Of a stretch of DNA of 64,000 nt, positions 62,400 to 64,000 are shown piece by piece. Made by a program: the position numbers and the translations under genes. This stretch comes from Bacteroidales bacterium (lineage in GTDB: Bacteria; Bacteroidota; Bacteroidia; Bacteroidales; UBA932): contig JAILLE010000055.1 in the NCBI GenBank assembly GCA_024693285.1, positions 55,379-119,378 on the forward strand, in the 5' to 3' direction. The notes under the pieces were generated by a model, which was not told the DNA's origin, did not search any database, and saw only the letters and a program-made list of their open reading frames with translations. Numbering within the stretch: position 1 is the stretch's first letter; each line of letters begins with the position of its first letter.

Positions 62400-63028
62400 A
62401 TCTGATTTGTATTCTTATAATTTTTGATAAAGATACAAATTATTGACAGGATATTGACTGCTATTCCGAGCGAAGCGACAAGTGTGTGATTTGTGCGTTT
62501 TTAGCAAGTAGCTGACTGTCAAGCACTTAGCCTAAGATGCATGGAAATATAGACCATGCATTATTCTTTAACATGCTATAAATCAACAATTTCCACAAAA
62601 CAGAGCAGGGGGATAATAGGATAGCGGCGCCAAATGGCGCCGCTAATCCCGAACGAAGCGCGAATCGATGTGTGAGGATACTATATCCATACTGATAATC
62701 AGGTGGTAAAGGTGGCTGGTCGCAAATAGGGTATGTTCAGGGAGATTCTGCTTCAGTAAGTTAAAACAAATAATGTATTGACGGCATCCATATCTAGGTT
62801 TTTGTGGAAAATCTGGCAGGACAAACCTGGCCTCGGCCTGACCAAAAAGCCAGACACCATCAGCATTTCAAACAGGTCAGAAAAAGGCTTATCTGCCTAA
62901 AAATGAATAAAATTCACACCTTTTATCTTAAATGGTGTGTATTATTTTTTATTATATTTGCAATCAGAGAAACATGAATGGCAAGTGACTTTCTTACAAA
63001 TAGTATTATCCACTAAACATCCACCCAT
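62400..63028. other. 629-base intergenic region with a palindrome and repeated GAACGAAGCG-type motif
   Basis: No ORF of note. A perfect 10-bp stem TAGCGGCGCC 62622-62631/GGCGCCGCTA 62636-62645 has loop AAAT. The motif CCGAGCGAAGCG at about 62466 and CCGAACGAAGCG at about 62649 each precede GTGTGTGA or TGTGTGA, forming a direct repeat about 183 bases apart. The rest is A/T-rich. Confidence 0.6.
62953..62960 (+). promoter_or_regulatory. -7 element of the fimbrillin-like gene
   Basis: TATATTTG matches TAnnTTTG. The leader to ATG 63029 is about 60-65 nt and includes a 4-codon frame starting ATG 62974, too short to be called a gene. Confidence 0.6.
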
Positions 63029-64000
63029 ATGAAACGTCTTCTTCTATCTCTTTTCGCAGGTACAGCCGTGCTGCTGGCCGCCGTTTCCTGTTTCAAAACG
63101 GAAATCATACAAGACGAAGCTCCCGTCGAGATTGCCTTCAAGGCCGCAACTAATCCCGCCACCAAAGCGGATCCGGAGCTGACCGGTACCTCCCTCGGTA
63201 CGGACAACGACTATGTCATCTATGTGGCCGCTTCCGCCGATGGTTCTCCCAAGTATTTCGACCCTGCTGCCACGAGCTACGGCGGTCAGTTGTTTGCCTA
63301 CTTCACGGATGGCGCCAAGTGGTTCCCGGCCAGCGGCTCCCCCTATACCAAGCAGCATCTCTATTGGCCTTTCGGCGGCGTGAAGGTGGATTTCCTGGCC
63401 TACGCGCTGACGCCGGACGCCAAGACCGCTCTCTCCCCAACTTTCCATGCCGAGACCCACGCGCGCGAATTCACAATCGCCGACTGGGATACGTTCGCCA
63501 ATCAGTATGACGTGCTGTATGCCGTGGCCAACGGCTGCGTGCCGGGGGCCGACGGCAATGTTGCCATGGCCTTCAAGCACGCCCAGGCCCTCATCGCTTT
63601 CACGGCCAAGAAGAGCGCCACCACGACGGTGGACTTGACAATCAACAAGATTTCGATCAAAGACCTGGAGTATGCGGGCACGCTGAAGGTGGACAACTAC
63701 CGCGCCAACCTGAAGGCCAGTTGGACCATCTCCGCACACGGCGACAAGGACCTGGCTGCCGCCGAGGGCATCTCCGATTTCCCGTATACCCTGAACAGCA
63801 CCGCCACCCAGATTACCACGAACCTGCTCATTCCGGAGCAGTCCTCCAAGCAGATCATCATCAACTATTCGATGGGCGGCAAGACCTTCGACTACGAGCT
63901 CAACATCCCGCGTACGAATTGGGAGATGGGCAAGAAGTACACCTTCAACCTCGAGTTCTCCGCTGCGGAAATCACCCTGGAACCGACGGTGACTGCTTGG
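63029..64000 (+). CDS. Fimbrillin-family (Mfa1-like) lipoprotein, 3' end outside window
   Basis: 324 codons are open to the window end with no stop. ATG 63029 gives a signal peptide and lipobox LAAVSC (MKRLLLSLFAGTAVLLAA). The mature part shows the usual Mfa-like opening (IAFKAATNPATKADPEL) and strands such as HLYWPFGGVKVDFLAYALTP, NVAMAFKHAQALIAFTA and KKYTFNLEFSAAEI. Such proteins are fimbrial or surface lipoproteins. The sequence is not close to those at 23377 and 20572. It may start a fimbrial gene set beyond the window. Confidence 0.85.
   Translation, partial: MKRLLLSLFAGTAVLLAAVSCFKTEIIQDEAPVEIAFKAATNPATKADPELTGTSLGTDNDYVIYVAASADGSPKYFDPAATSYGGQLFAYFTDGAKWFPASGSPYTKQHLYWPFGGVKVDFLAYALTPDAKTALSPTFHAETHAREFTIADWDTFANQYDVLYAVANGCVPGADGNVAMAFKHAQALIAFTAKKSATTTVDLTINKISIKDLEYAGTLKVDNYRANLKASWTISAHGDKDLAAAEGISDFPYTLNSTATQITTNLLIPEQSSKQIIINYSMGGKTFDYELNIPRTNWEMGKKYTFNLEFSAAEITLEPTVTAW

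Noticed and set aside
62974..62988. Leader peptide of 4 codons before the fimbrillin-like gene
   Set aside because: Too short to support; no regulatory structure fits around it.

Overview
The window looks like a chromosomal segment of a Bacteroidota bacterium, most likely order Bacteroidales. Support: a SusC/SusD pair, an S46 dipeptidyl-peptidase, fimbrillin-like lipoproteins, a free TonB plug lipoprotein, GH29 and GH78 glycosidases, many lipobox lipoproteins, and repeated TAnnTTTG -7 promoter elements (usually TATATTTG). A gut or rumen lineage is plausible, but the genus cannot be read from the sequence.

Layout. 1-15450 holds housekeeping and transport genes: the end of a DUF1846 protein, a sugar isomerase-like lipoprotein, a DPP11-like peptidase with a porin, a DUF389 membrane protein with a TonB plug lipoprotein, then one long operon (porin, potABCD, acyl-ACP thioesterase, YiiX-like hydrolase), and a C69 dipeptidase. 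15451-20531 is the oddest region. A composite non-coding repeat (module A, two ACTC...GAGT hairpins; module B, 52-bp tandem units; module C, a ~100-bp two-hairpin block) occurs as six full or partial copies in one orientation. Between the copies lie small co-oriented accessory genes: a 45-aa ORF with a possible small RNA, an ORF6N remnant with a DinJ-like antitoxin/VapC pair, an Rpn-type PD-(D/E)XK protein, and a DUF4160/DUF2442 pair. The layout resembles a gene-cassette array, but no recombinase is visible. 20538-26269 (minus strand) holds two large surface lipoproteins, one with a C-terminal DNA/RNA nuclease, each preceded by a 42-49-aa ORF of a shared pattern.

26454-31850 carries a 5'-nucleotidase-like enzyme, a GH29 fucosidase, a beta-helix lipoprotein and a calcineurin-like phosphoesterase. 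31900-33245 is a REP-associated Y1 transposase (RAYT) between its own palindromes; 45195-46331 is a second, different RAYT between a different palindrome, with a third, inverted copy at 43995. 33247-36484 (minus) is a four-gene cluster (HPr-kinase-like ATPase, S24/S26-like protease, PqqD-like protein, ABC exporter) that looks like a RiPP maturation/export locus without a visible precursor. 36570-50003 holds cation/H+ antiporters, a dicarboxylate/amino-acid symporter, a heavy-metal P-type ATPase with a Fur/Zur regulator, a secreted nitroreductase and a CodB/phosphoribosyltransferase-like pair. 48879-51567 is a likely lipid operon (GNAT-like, CDP-alcohol phosphatidyltransferase, acyltransferase), followed by tRNA-Ala(CGC).

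52310-62399 is a polysaccharide utilization locus: SusC, SusD, GH78 rhamnosidase, a VanX-like dipeptidase and a convergent unassigned secreted enzyme. The window closes inside a fimbrillin-like gene. All assignments rest on reading motifs by eye; no database search was run.
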